Numbered from the stretch's first letter, positions 41,720 to 53,173 are shown. The stretch is DNA of 64,000 nucleotides from Heterodera schachtii (GCA_023374025.1 SIJG01000083.1:141134-205133); one strand, 5' to 3'. The notes: a model not told the origin generated them from the sequence alone. Program-made: numbers and translations.

Positions 41720-43461
41720 ATGTCGAATTCTCAAGAAGTGAGTCGTTGTGAGTTCCATTTGAATTTGAAATGACACTTCTTTCAGACGTCTGCTTCTGTT
41801 TCTGATGGCTCAAGTCCAACCCGGTCATTCACTTCAGTTTTCCATTCACTTGCATCCGGTGCAATTGCAGGTCCTCTCTCACAATTTAATTTCATTAATT
41901 GGTGAACAATTGACAATGTGCTAATGATTTTATGTGTGTTTAGGAGCATTTGCTAAAACGGCGATCGCCCCTTTGGACAGGACAAAAATTAATTTCCAAG
42001 GTGGGTCCAATAACAAATTTCAATTTTGCAAGTTTCCCCATTTCTTTCAAAAATGTTTCGTCAATGTTTCAGTGTCCCCTTCTCGTCGTTATTCTTTCAA
42101 AGCGGCACTTCGATTTGTGATTTTGACCTATCGGGAACAAGGATTTGTAGCCCTCTTTCGCGGCAATTCCGCTTCTCTCGCCCGTGTTGTGCCATACGCC
42201 GCCGTTCAATTCGCGGCACATGAGGAATTCAAACACATGCTGAATGTGGATAAAAATGGGTGGGTGTGCTTTTTTAAGTCCAATTTTTAGCTGAAATTTG
42301 GCTGGTAATTGTTTCTTTTTTGGATACTTTATTGTTTTGGGCCACAATTTTAAATTAAAAAAAGTCAACAAAAGACCGCACAAAAACAAAAAATTTTCGA
42401 CAAATTAAAAAAAGGCAATTTTAATTTTGGCTCATATTGTGGCATTTATGACTCCAAAATATTTTAGTTTTTGCGCGGCCTTTTGTTGCTTTTTTTAATT
42501 TTGGTTCCCCAAAACAGGAAAGGCCCTTTTTTGTGTCCACCAATGTTTTGCCAATTCCATTTCTTTTTGTTAGTTCAGCCCAACTCCCTACCGACGCTTT
42601 TTGGCTGGGACTTTGGCCGGTGTTACTGCCGTTGTATTTACTTACCCATTGGACACTGCCAAAGTTGTCTTTTCCTATTATACATTTTTTTCATTTTACA
42701 TTTTTTTTATGCACTTTTAAAGGCTCGTCTCTCCGTGTCCACCAAAGAAGAGTACCAAAATTTACGTGCCGTTTTCCTCAAGGAGTGCCGTGCCCATGGC
42801 TTCCTCACTTTTTACCGTGGCATTTTCCCCACTCTGCTCGGTGTGATGCCTTATGCTGGCCTTTCTTTCTTCACTTACGAGTCCTGTAAACTCTTCTACA
42901 CAAGTCAGACTCATTTGAAGCCTGATAAAAACTCATAATGAGAACGCAAAATTCTTATAATTTTATTACTTTTTCTTTTTTTTCAGAAGAAACCGGTAAC
43001 CCACTGAACCCGTTGTTGCGTATGCTTTTTGGTGCTTCTGCCGGTGTCGTCGGTATTCCTTTGCCTTTTGTGGCGGCAACAAATGCCAACATTCCCTCCC
43101 CCGCCCAATTAGGCCAATTCTCTTCGTACCCTTTGGACATTGTCCGTCGCCGAATGCAAATTGGACGAGTGCCAAGCAATCAGGGCGTTCTGCTTACTCT
43201 CTTCGACATTTGGCTGTACGAAGGAGTCATCCGAGGACTGTACAAAGGCATCAGCATGAATTGGGTGAACTTTTAAGGGACACCAATTGAGTGATTCGAA
43301 TTCCGCCACATTTCATTTTTTTCCTTGGAGTAGTGAACAAAATGCCAAATGCAATTGGTTTTTTGCAGGTGAAAGGTCCGATTGCGGTTGGCATCAGTTT
43401 CACAACTTACGACATGGTCAGTGAACGGCTAAAGCGGTGGACCGGCCAAAAGGGCACGTGA
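41720..43461 (+). CDS. SLC25A42: Mitochondrial carrier, SLC25A42 type (CoA/adenosine-3',5'-bisphosphate transporter), 307 residues, 9 exons
   Basis: This is an inner-membrane carrier that, by family, exchanges CoA for adenine nucleotides. Exons: 41720-41737, 41786-41870, 41944-42000, 42073-42259, 42579-42663, 42723-42903, 42987-43052, 43113-43264, 43369-43461. The 924 nt give 307 residues (human 318). The three mitochondrial-carrier repeats are visible with their signatures [20 protein letters not shown] and [10 protein letters not shown]. Family-typical stretches are [44 protein letters not shown] and [14 protein letters not shown], the last two being close to the vertebrate SLC25A42 end. 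Internal introns are 48-319 bp. Subfamily choice is strong from the third repeat; substrate is inferred from the family. Confidence 0.93.
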
Positions 43462-44532
43462 GAAGAGGAGCAGAAGTAATTCGAGGCCACCCATTTACTT
43501 CATTAAATTATACCCTCTCATCCTCCCATATCGATGTTATGCGTGTCAGTCAAACCAACAAAATTTGTTTTTTATTCATCCGTTCATTTCTTCTCACATT
43601 CTTTTCGTAATTTTTGGCATTCGATTTTATTGTATCCAAGTAAATAGGTAATTGTGTAGCCAAAGTCTGTCCCTTTTGAATTGTGCCTTTAACTTTTTTC
43701 CTCTCTCCTATCATTCTGTGTTCCGTGTTCCATCAGCTTTTATTCGCTCTTTTTTGTAATCGCACAAAAGTGAAGCAATTTACTACTGTTTGTAATCAAT
43801 GCCAGCAGTTGTGCAGTCATTTTGGTTTCTTTTTCAAGTTTTTCTATTTTTTCCGTTAGTCTTTGGGTTTGCACAAAGCCTTACTGTCATTTTTTACTGA
43901 TTTATGTAAGAACTTTTTAATTAAAATAAAAAGGCGTTGTGCTTCTGTTTTGTTTTCCGATTGTATTTTGGGGTTTACTTCAAAATATATGGCCTTCCTT
44001 ACAACAAATTGCCATCAATTATTTCTCTGCTCGTCACGCCATTTGCTCAATTCGACCAAACGAATCACTTGTTTTGTGATTTCTCTTGATTGTTATACTT
44101 CAGAGGTTTCTTTTACACTAATCGAAATGGTACAAATTTTGTTCACAGATGTTGTATTTGTACACAAACAGAATAAAATTATGTTAAAGTTTGAAGTCTA
44201 AAGCAAACAATTCGTTTCTATTTTTGGGTTATCCTTAAACAAACGAATTTCTTTAATAAAAAAAACATTTAAATGAAGCTGTTTTTAAAATGATTGATTT
44301 GGCGAAACTTGCATATGCCTTCATTTTGTAAAGAGGTTCATAGATCCACGAGACTTTGTAGTGGTTCTTGGGAATGTTGCCCTTTCTTTGTACACAAATT
44401 TTCACCTATTATGCCGTTGCATTTCAAGTTATATATTTTGACCAATTTGTCGTGTCACTTTTCAAATTAAATTTTCTTTTCAGATAAAAATTGAAATCAA
44501 ATCATTCTTTGACATTTGGAAGCTGTTCATTA
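43462..44532 (+). other. Intergenic region between the carrier and the PWWP gene
   Basis: AT-rich non-coding DNA. It must contain the carrier 3' UTR and the promoter of the next gene. A TTTTCAG followed by 50 nt before the ATG at 44533 (TTTTCAG at 44477-44483) could be a trans-splice acceptor. The longest open frame (43863-44201) shows no family resemblance and is not called. Confidence 0.5.
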
Positions 44533-46443
44533 ATGACGGATCAACAGCCAAAGCCGATGAGTCGGAGTATGACTCCAAAAACACCTTCAGGTTTATCTTT
44601 AAAATCTTGTTAATAAGGATGAAAAAAGAATTAAGTAGACGTAATTTATGGCCATGCATTCACATTAAAATTAGACCATTTGTAACTTTTTAGTGCAACC
44701 GTTCAAAAAGGGCGACATCATTTGGGTGGTCTACCGAAAAAGCATCAATTGGCCAGCCAAAGTTCGTTTTTTGGCTGTTATTTTCCAAATGAGTTCTGGA
44801 ATTGAACTTTCACAGGTCACCGCGTACTATCCCAAGGACAAGAAAGTGTCCTACGTGTTCTTTCCACTTAAACAGAAAAACGCCGTCTTCAAAACGGACC
44901 CGGCAAAAGTGCAGCTTTTCACGGTACGATTTGCTACTCTTTTGGCATTTATCGTTAATTTTGTTTTGTTTCTCTTAGTTGGACGACCAAATGCCGGACA
45001 ATGCCCCGCTCGATTTGGAGGACAGTTTTGAACAGGCCCGTCGCATTCTTCAAGGCGTTTCGGAGGAGGAAATCATTGCAGAAAATGTGCAAAAAGAGGA
45101 AGAAACACTCGCTCAAATGAAGCCGAAGAAAAAACCGCTGACGACGGCGGACGCACTGAAAAAAGCAATCACCGGAACACCAAAAGGGACGCCGCGAAGC
45201 CAACAGAAACAGCCGAAGATTGTGGCCACGGAGACCAAATTCAAGCAGGGCGACCCGGTCATTGTGGACACTCCGATGGGCATGTGGCCAGGAATGGTTC
45301 GTTAAATTTGAACTGGGTTCGGAATAAGGCAAATAAATAATGCCGAAGAGAGTCCGTCGCCTTCGCTTTGGCGTTGCGCGGCGGTGCGGAGTTTCGGAGC
45401 CCTCCCCTTCCCCGGGAGCATCGCTCTGTCCGCCTCTTTGCAAAGAGAGTGCCCGCTTTTTTGGCACGTCCGCATATTCCTAATCGCTTGGTACTGCCCC
45501 GACGGGGCCATGACCACTGGGAAAAGCCATGCGGAACACACCGATTTTTTATTCCCTTTAAATACTGATTATTAAATTTGTTTCTTTATGACTTTTCCCC
45601 GTTTTAGTTCATTTCCTACGTGAAAGGCAATCCATCGTTGGTCAACTATTCACTGTTTCCTCGCGAAGAACACTCCCACGAAGTCGTACAAACGTCGGGA
45701 GAAGCGATCATGGCGTTTCCACCCGAACAAATTGAGCAGGCGATTGAGGACGGGCGCAGCAGCAACTCCGAAGTGCTGTTAGCCGCGTTGCAGGACGTGC
45801 AAAAGTACATGAAGGAGATGGGACATGCTGCGTCACCACATGAAACTGTTGGGACCACTTCGTCGATGCAATCACCGACAATGGACACGCCGCCGCCACT
45901 TTCTGCGGAAGAAGCACATGAAATGGACACCAGTGAGGAATTGGGCAAGGAGAAGCCGAAGAAACGGCTTAAAGTGGAGCTGACCCCGCCCAGAGAGGTG
46001 AGTAAGTCGGAAGAGAAAAGTACAACGAATTCCCCCAAATTTTGGGGTTTTAAAGGCCGAAAATTACGGCAAAATCATTTAATAAATGCTTTTTAATTCT
46101 ATTTTAGACAAAGTCTCATCCTCGAATGTCGTTGACTTCGCGTCTCAGCAACCACACTGTTGACGATGTTGTTGACAATGAGAGTCATCCGCCGGCGGTG
46201 CCGAAAAGCAAAAAGCGAACCGCCGCCTCGCTCAAGCAGAACGACAGCGGCAACAACAAGTCACTTAGCACATTGATTGAGGCGGCCAAAATGATGGAGG
46301 GCGGCGCTTCCTCGGAAGAGCATCACCAGGACGGAGTCAGCATGCCCAACTCGCCGGCGGGGAGCAGCGGTGCCGCGCCGTTGGTCAATTCCAACGCGTT
46401 GAAAACCCAAACAGACATCGACTCGACAGGAGACAGTGAGTAA
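44533..46443 (+). CDS. Protein with two degenerate PWWP/Tudor-like domains, 425 residues, 6 exons
   Basis: Exons: 44533-44590, 44694-44761, 44816-44923, 44979-45296, 45608-45997, 46108-46443. The sum is 1278 nt, 425 residues. The first module (residues about 21-65) reads FKKGDIIWVVYRKSINWPAKV...VSYVFFP. The second (about 160-200) reads FKQGDPVIVDTPMGMWPGM then ISYVKGN...NYSLFP, followed by helices (FPPEQIEQAIEDG). Both look like PWWP or Tudor royal-family folds with a degraded P-W-W-P signature. The rest is low-complexity, with acidic and Lys-rich patches (KPKKRLKVEL, KSKKRTAASLK) that could be nuclear localisation signals. A chromatin-binding role is a plausible inference only. Intron 4 carries a 210-bp GC-rich repeat. 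A broken tandem copy follows at 47693. Confidence 0.8.
45341..45550 (+). repeat. Structured GC-rich dispersed repeat, copy 1 (intron 4 of the PWWP gene)
   Basis: It starts TGCCGAAGAGAGTCCGTCGC and ends GGAACACACCGATTTTTT. Predicted hairpins include GCCCC-GAC-GGGGC, GTGCC...GGCAC and CTCCC...GGGAG. It ends in a run of T. Copies are at 48340-48550 (within the gene duplicate) and 50542-50749 (opposite strand, in the LysM gene). I do not recognise it as a known RNA, and no clear target-site duplication or pol III boxes are seen. Confidence 0.8.
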
Positions 46444-47692
46444 ATGGTGTCCAGACATTTGCATTTCGGGCGGCCCCACTCAATCAGACGTTTGTGTCCC
46501 ATTTCTTAAGGGCCTTTTAATAAAGCCCTGCACAATAATCTTTTCCTTATTATCTAATTACACAAAGAAACAATTTCATTTTCCATCCAATGACTTGCTC
46601 AAAGCCCAACGAGCAACATTTTTACATTTTATCCCTTTCATGTGGCGGTTACATGTCCTTTCGCTACTCACAACTAGTGAAAATGCGTTACTTCGCTATT
46701 AATTGTGTATGAAGTTGCGCAGTTTCGATAAGCCTTCTTATGGAAGCGAGGCTGTGAAGCTGCCGACCTTCCCCCCCCCCCCCTCCCCCCGTTCATTGGA
46801 AAGTTTGTACTTCATATGGTAGATATTGTTTTTGTGGTGTTGAATGACTCGCCCGGTGCCCAATAGTCCACATTCGCAAGTGCCGCCATAATGATTTAGG
46901 CGCTATTTACAAAGTGACAAAATTTTGTTTTATTAAAATGGGGACATTTTTGTTTGCTTTGCAAAGTTTTGTGATAATAACTCGTGTAAACTTGATCCCA
47001 GTGTTTTTTGTTCCCTGATCACGAATCTGACAATTAATTTTGACCAATTCCTAACTCAATCCAAAGGTCTAAACTCGGAAAATTTGAATTTTCTCGAGTT
47101 TTTGTTCGAGTTAGGGTTAGGAAACTGTTAAAAAAATTTGTCGCTTTGTAACTTGCGCCATGCTTTCTTTTTCCAATGTGTGCTTTCTTCGACAGGCTTT
47201 ACTTTCGCCTCAATCGGTGCAATTCCAAACGGAATGACTTACCATTTAGCGAAAGGACGCATTTTTACTGATTGTGAGAAGCGAAACGACTTAAAATCAG
47301 TGGCGAAAAGAAATCCCTTGTCGGGTCTAACTCATATGGTCTAATTGCGGTTCTATCGTTACTTCTCCCCCACTTTTAATGACAATAAATCTAATAAATT
47401 AATTTTTTCTTTGTGTTAATTCAATAATAGGGTACAATTATTATGTACAAGTTTATTTATTTTAAATACCGAAGATAAAAGTTGGATAATATATAATTTA
47501 CGAAACCTAAACATTCGAAAATGGCCCTTAAAAATGATCCGCAAATATCCGCGACGCAAATGTGGGGTGACGAATAAATGAGCCATAGGAAGAACAGACG
47601 TGGAGAATCCGATGACAATAAAATTGAGAAAACTTTGAAAGGAAGGCAACCGAAAACTTTCCAACAAATACCCTTCCTTATTTGCTTTTCAG
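46444..47692. other. Intergenic region between the PWWP gene and its duplicate
   Basis: AT-rich DNA with a poly-C run (about 12-13 C near 46770). A short segment near 47020-47110 (CACGAATCTGACAATTAATTTTGACC, TTTTTGTTCGAGTTAGG) is weakly like the foldback at 35782-36249. No gene is recognised. Confidence 0.5.
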
Positions 47693-49373
47693 TGCAACCG
47701 TTCAAAAAGGGCGACATCATTTGGGTGGTCTACCGAAAAAGCATCAATTGGCCAGCCAAAGTTCGTTTTTGGCTGTTATTTTCCAAATGAGTTCTGGAAT
47801 TGAACTTTCACAGGTCACCGCGTACTATCCCAAGGACAAGAAAGTGTCCTACGTGTTCTTCCCACTTAAACAGAAAAACGCCGTCTTCAAAACGGACCCG
47901 GCAAAAGTGCAGCTTTTCACAGTACGATTTGCTACTCTTTTGGCATTTATCGTTAATTTTGTTTTGTTTCTCTCAGTTGGACTGACCAAATGCCGGACAA
48001 TGCCCCGCTCGACTTGGAGGACAGTTTTGAACAGGCGCGTCGCATTCTTCAAGGCGTTTCGGAGGAGGAAATCATTGCAGAAAATGTGCAAAAAGAGGAA
48101 GAAACACTCGCCCAAATGAAGCCGAAGAAAAAACCGCTGACGACGGCGGACGCACTGAAAAAAGCAACCACCGGAACACCAAAAGGGACGCCGCGAAGCC
48201 AACAGAAACAGCCGAAGATTGTGGCCACGGAGACCAAATTCAAGCAGGGCGACCCGGTCATTGTGGACACTCCGATGGGCATGTGGCCAGGAATGGTTTG
48301 TTAAATTTGAATTGATTTCTGAATAAGGCAAATAAATAATGCCGAAGAGAGTCCGTCGCGTTCGCTTTGGCGTTGCGCGGTGGTGCGGAGTTTTGGAGCC
48401 CTCCCCTTCCCCGGGAGCATCGCTCAGTCCGCCTTTTCGCAAAGAAAGTGCCAGCTTTTTTGGCACGTTCGCATATTCCTAATCGCTTGGTACTGCCCCA
48501 ACGGGGCCATGACCACTGGGAAAACCCATGCGGAACACACCGATTTTTTTATTCCATTAAAGACTGATTATTAAATTTGTTTTTTTATGACTTTTCCCCG
48601 TTTCAGTTCATTTCCTACGTGAAAGGCAATCCATCGTTGGTCAACTATTCACTGTTTCCTCGCGAAGAACACTCCCACGAAGTCGTGCAAACGTCGGGAG
48701 AAGCGATCATGGCGTTTCCACCCGAACAAATTGAGCAAGCGATTGAGGACGGGCGCAGCAGCAACTCCGAAGTGCTGTTAGCCGCGTTGCAGGACGTGCA
48801 GAAGTACATGAAGGAGATAGGACATGCTGCGTCACCACATGAAACAGTTGGGACCACTTCGTCGATGCAATCACCGACAATGGACACGCCGCCGCCACTT
48901 TCTGCGGAAGAAGCACATGAAATGGACACCAGTGAGGAATTGGGCAAGGAGAAGCCGAAGAAACGGCTCAAAGTGGAGCTGACCCCGCCTAGAGAGGTGA
49001 GTGAATCGGAAGAGAAAAGTACGACAAATCCTCCCAATTTTTGGGGTATGAAAGGCCGAAAATTACGGCAAAATCATTTAATAAATGCTTTTTAATTCTA
49101 TTTTAGACAAAGTCTCATCCTCGAATGTCGTTGACTTCGCGTCTCAGCAACCACACTGTTGACGATGTTGTTGACAATGAGAGTCATCCGCCGGCGGTGC
49201 CGAAAAGCAAAAAGCGAACCGCCGCCTCGCTCAAGCAGAACGACAGCGGCAACAACAAGTCACTTAGCACATTGATTGAGGCGGCCAAAATGATGGAGGG
49301 CGGCGCTTCCTCGGAAGAGCATCACCAGGACGGAGTCAGCATGCCCAACTCGCCGGCGGGGAGCAGCGGTTGA
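47693..49373 (+). pseudogene. Truncated, frameshifted tandem duplicate of the PWWP-like gene
   Basis: The segment copies 44694-46371 almost exactly, introns and the intronic repeat included, displaced by 2999-3000 bp. Exon equivalents: 47693-47760, 47814-47921, 47977-48295, 48607-48996, 49107-49373. The first exon with the ATG is not duplicated. The fourth exon has one extra base (TTGGACTGACC against TTGGACGACC), giving an immediate in-frame TGA at 47983. The 3' end is cut after GGGAGCAGCGGT, so the last 23 residues are replaced by a stop. It may still be transcribed, but cannot encode the full protein unless it starts inside exon 4 at 47990. Confidence 0.85.
48340..48550 (+). repeat. Structured GC-rich dispersed repeat, copy 2
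   Basis: It was carried along with the gene duplication. It differs from copy 1 at a handful of positions. One change (GCCCCAACGGGGC for GCCCCGACGGGGC) falls in a hairpin loop and leaves the stem intact. Confidence 0.8.
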
Positions 49374-49686
49374 AGTTTTCAATACCTCGGATAAAACTAT
49401 TTTGACGAAAACTGAACCGGATTATGCAGGATTTTTTTCTCAAATTCGCTTGCTTCAAGCGAGGGATTCCCACCCTTATTTTTATTTGTTTCCGTTATCC
49501 AAATTTTCCATTTCATGCTGCATCATAACCTTGACCAAGTACAGACTATAACTTAAAAATTGCTTTCTTTGATATGAACATTGTTTAGCCAAACCATTGA
49601 AATAAAACATTGCTTGACTCTTATCACATTCTATCACTTGTTAATTAAAACATAGTCAAAAGATTTGGCAAATTCATCAGTTGTTG
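49374..49686. other. Intergenic region, nothing recognised
   Basis: AT-rich DNA between the end of the duplicated segment and the stop codon of the minus-strand LysM gene. It should contain that gene's 3' UTR. Confidence 0.5.
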
Positions 49687-51515
49687 CTACGACTGTGGCC
49701 TTTGTTGCCGGTGTTCCTCCATTTCGCCACTTTCCTCGAGAAAAGTGAGAGCGAGTGGAAGGAGCACGAAAATGACCAGAACGACGGCGACAATAAGCCA
49801 AACATCTGTAGAAGATGGAAAAAGTTGGGCTCTAGTGCACTTTATGAGTCCAATCGACTTTTATGAGTCCAATCAATTGAAAATACTCGGTTTTTATACA
49901 ATAAGTTTGTTCATGTTCGAACAAACCCTATCTTTTTGGTATCATTCGAAAGTACAAAGTCTAACGAAGCTAAAATATATAAAATCTCCACGTTTAGGCA
50001 ATTACGAAAAAAGATCTGACTAATTAAGTTATTGTTGATTATTTTCGTTTGTAACTTTCTTGAAATGTTAGAATTTTCTTGTTTTCTCGTATTATTACAT
50101 TATTTAGACTTTGTACTTTCGAATGATACCAAAAAGATAGAGTTTGTTCGAGCATGAACAAAGTTATTGCATAAAAACCATTGATTGGACTCATAAAAGT
50201 CGATTGGACTCATAAAGTGCACTAGAGCCAAAAGTTGATTTGCCGTGAAAAAGCTCACTCGACGAATTGTCGGGCACACCGGCATCGACGAAGTGAAAAG
50301 CGCCCCCCTCGAGGGAAGGGGAGGGCAAATTCTGACGAACAGTCGCCATATTCCGATCAGTCTCATCCAAAATGCCCTCAATCGCTTCCTTAGCATATGC
50401 CGCCAAACTCTCATCGGAACTTCGCAGCGCGTCGTTTTGTCGACCATTGAGTAAAGTACCGAAATCCTAAAATGAAGAAAATTAATTTGGGAATTTTGTC
50501 TTTATTTTCTTGGGGAAAAAGCCAATTTTTAAGGAAAACGAAAATCGGTGTGTTCCGCATGGCTTTTCCCAGTGGTCATGGCCCCGTCGGGGCAGTACCA
50601 AGCGATTAGGAATATGCGAACGTGCCAAAAAAGCTGGCACTTTCTTTGCGAAAAGGCGGACAGAGCAATGCTCCCGGGGAAGGGGAGGGCTCCGAAACTC
50701 CGCACCGCCGCGCAACGCCAAAGCGAAGGCGACGGACTCTCTTCGGCATTTTGTTTTTAACCCAATTTTTGCCATTTCAATTTCGTTTCTTTTTAACCGA
50801 TTTTCTCAGTGCGTTTTGTTGTCGATTTGTTTGGCTCCGATGGCTTCCAAATTCCTTCATCACATTTCGATGTGTCGTTCTCATCCCTTCGTTGTTGTCC
50901 TCCTCCGCCATTGCGTCGAATGTGCCACAATTGGCCGTCGATGTGCCCTCCTCTCCCAAAATGTCGATTATTTTGGCCTCCCTTTGTCCGCCTGTCTCCT
51001 CCTCCGCTTCCATAATTTGCCTTCTCAGTAGAAAGGCGCGGGTCATTGGTATTCTGAGCATGGGTAATCCGTGGATTTCGTGGTCCGCGACGATGTTGTT
51101 GACACGTTTGATTTCGGAGACATGAAAATGAGAAATGTTCGATGACAAATGGACAAAATGGAGGCACAATTTCCATGACTAATTTTGTAAGTGAGCGGAC
51201 TAAAACTTTTTCGATTTTAAGTGTTCGGTGGTGATCCGAACAAATGACAATTTAATGTGGTAACAACTAAAATTTTGATGTTCAACAACGAACCGGCACT
51301 GAATATTGCAGCGAAATTTGCATCAGACTTTCTCCGTTCTTCACCACATGTTCAATCAGTGGCATTCTGCCGCCGTTTCCGACACTCGTCGTGAAATTGT
51401 CGTTCCGATAAGCCATTTCCGTTCCGCCGATTGTGCCATGCATTTTGGTGTTTCGTGAACGCAATTCGACGCTTTCCGAATGGACAGACGCGTCATCGAC
51501 CATTGCAATGCTCAT
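49687..51515 (-). CDS. LysM-domain type membrane protein (LYSMD3/4-like), 290 residues, 4 exons
   Basis: Exons (high to low): 51294-51515, 50798-51121, 50259-50466, 49687-49805. The 873 nt give 290 residues; an upstream in-frame ATG at 51608 would add 31. One LysM domain (HVVKNGESLMQISLQYSVP joined to SEIKRVNNIVADHEIHGLPMLRIP) lies at about residues 60-105. A long polar region follows, and near the C-terminus there is one membrane segment (VWLIVAVVLVIFVLLPLALTF) before a short charged tail. This is the layout of LYSMD3/LYSMD4, Golgi/plasma-membrane proteins of poorly known function. Intron 1 has no AG acceptor at the expected place (TTTTCAT before GTCTCC). Using the nearest AG would insert 19 residues into the LysM domain. 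Introns 2 and 3 carry a GC-rich repeat and a Merlin-like element. Confidence 0.85.
49828..50229. mobile_element. Merlin-like MITE in intron 3 of the LysM gene (402 bp)
   Basis: Perfect terminal inverted repeats begin GGCTCTAGTGCACTTTATGA, and imperfect inverted arms extend to about 135 bp. It is flanked by the 8-bp direct repeat AAAAGTTG (49820-49827 and 50230-50237). Removing the element and one repeat leaves a 43-bp intron with GTGAGC donor and TTCTACAG acceptor in the right phase, so the insertion site is well defined. There is no coding capacity. It has the same termini as the larger element at 61125-61854. Confidence 0.92.
50542..50749 (-). repeat. Structured GC-rich dispersed repeat, copy 3 (intron 2 of the LysM gene)
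   Basis: This is the reverse complement of the repeat at 45341-45550, with about 90-95% similarity by eye. On the sense strand of the LysM gene it lies in the same orientation as in the PWWP gene introns: forward relative to transcription in all three cases. Confidence 0.8.
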
Positions 51516-51608
51516 TTTTGGCAAAACAGCGGAATGGGAATAATTGTTGGGCGAAAACAGCTGAAAAAGTAACGGAAGCGGTGGTCGATCGGTTTCGTTG
51601 CTGTCCAT

Positions 51609-52359
51609 TTGGGATAATTGGAATAAGGAAAATGATAGACGATTAAAGGAGGGAGGGAGCAGAAGAAGAAAATGAACGATTGGGACAAACGGAGGAGAGA
51701 TGGAGGAAAAAGAGAAGAGAGGGGGGGGGGGGGGGACATCGTTAACCACTCTTTTGACATCATCTTCATTCATTCATTGAATGATTATGTGTTATTTACC
51801 TATTCCGTCTTCATTTTCCTCCCTCTGCTGAATGAACGATAAAAGTCTGGTTTTGTTCTTCCTTTCCTTCGTTTTTTCTTTTTCTTCGCATTGGAAACAG
51901 TGGAGGAAAAGAGGGAAAAGGGACAACAAATTGTTACTTTTTTTAATGAGGGAAAAATGCGAAATAAACGAAAGATTCGGAGAAGAAAACAGACGAACGA
52001 AGCAGAAACAAATTGGTTGAAAGTGAAATAAATGAATTCTGCTGAATACGATTGTGCATCGTATAACAAATAAAACTACCTAATTCCTTTCCATCCTTTT
52101 TTTAATTACCCAATCGCTTTTTGTTGCCACGCCGCGAAAGTTTTAAATTAAACAAAACATTATGCCAAGAAAATGAAGTTGCGAAAAGAAAACGAATCTA
52201 CCTACCTATCTAATTCGTGTTTTTCTAAAGACAAACTCTATAAAATAAGAAGTTTGTCGGGTTCGCCCTTCATTCCATTCCTAATGATTTCACTACATTG
52301 TTCTACCGATGATATGACCCTTTTTAAATTAAAATTTTCCGATATAAATATCACCAATT
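51609..52359. other. Upstream region of the LysM gene, no gene seen
   Basis: AT-rich DNA with a 15-G run near 51721. It probably holds the LysM gene promoter and 5' UTR. Reading frames here are short and low-complexity. Confidence 0.5.
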
Positions 52360-52367
52360 GTTTTATT

Positions 52368-53173
52368 CAGAGTTCCCAAGTTTTTTTTTTCAAAATAAGA
52401 CAAAATGACCCAAAAACTAAGATTCGGACCCCAAAAATAAGATTTTTTCTAAAACTAATTGTAGCGTGAAGGAAACGCAATAAAAACATGAAAAATCGAC
52501 TTAAAACATTGTTTAGTGTAAAAACCAGGGCTTGCAACTGAAAATTTTCAAAATCTGCATTTGGCCGACAAAAAATCATCATTTGGGGTCAAAAATAACA
52601 TTTTAGAAAATTTTATTCAAAATGAAAAAATCAATAAAAATGTTTTTTTTTCGTGGCGCGCTTTTTCCAAAAAAACCTTTTAGGGATCGGGGGGGTGTCC
52701 GGTGGTGCCGGTAGGCGCCGCCGGGAAGATTTTTGAAAATTTCACTGCAATTTGTTAACAGATTCCACCAAAAAACGACCAATTTTTGAGATTTTGAGCC
52801 GATTTTTATGAAAAAAAAAGTTTTGGGGACCCGGCGGTGCCGATAGGCGCCGCCGGAGGAAAAATAGAAATTTTGACGATTTTTTAACAAATTTTCACTG
52901 AAATTTTAGGAATTTTACAATCATGAAAATGAAATAAAAATGTAATTTTTTTCAAAAATCAAATTAAATCAAATATTCGCTTCAATAAAAAATAATATGT
53001 CAAAACAGTCATTCAAATTTTACATTTTTATTTCAAATCCAAAAATAAGCACAAAATAAGCACGTAACGCTAAAATAAGCACAAATCTTAGAAATAAGCA
53101 CATTTTTACTTTCTAAGATCCGACCCCTCAAAATAAGCACAAATCTTAGAAATAAGCACACTTGGGAACTCTG
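52368..53173. mobile_element. hAT-like non-autonomous element (806 bp)
   Basis: Terminal inverted repeats CAGAGTTCCCAAG and CTTGGGAACTCTG are flanked by the perfect 8-bp direct repeat GTTTTATT (52360-52367 and 53174-53181). CAGAGTTCCC ends with an 8-bp duplication are typical of hAT elements. Inside are two copies of a GC-rich hairpin module (GGTGCCG(G/A)TAGGCGCCGCCGG near 52701 and 52838) about 140 bp apart in similar AT-rich contexts, and several AAATAAGCACAAATCTTAG repeats near 53036-53160. No transposase frame is present. Confidence 0.88.

Noticed and set aside
45341..45550. GC-rich repeat as a known RNA (5S, U1, U4, U6, SRP)
   Set aside because: Landmark sequences of these RNAs are absent, so I left it as an unclassified structured repeat.
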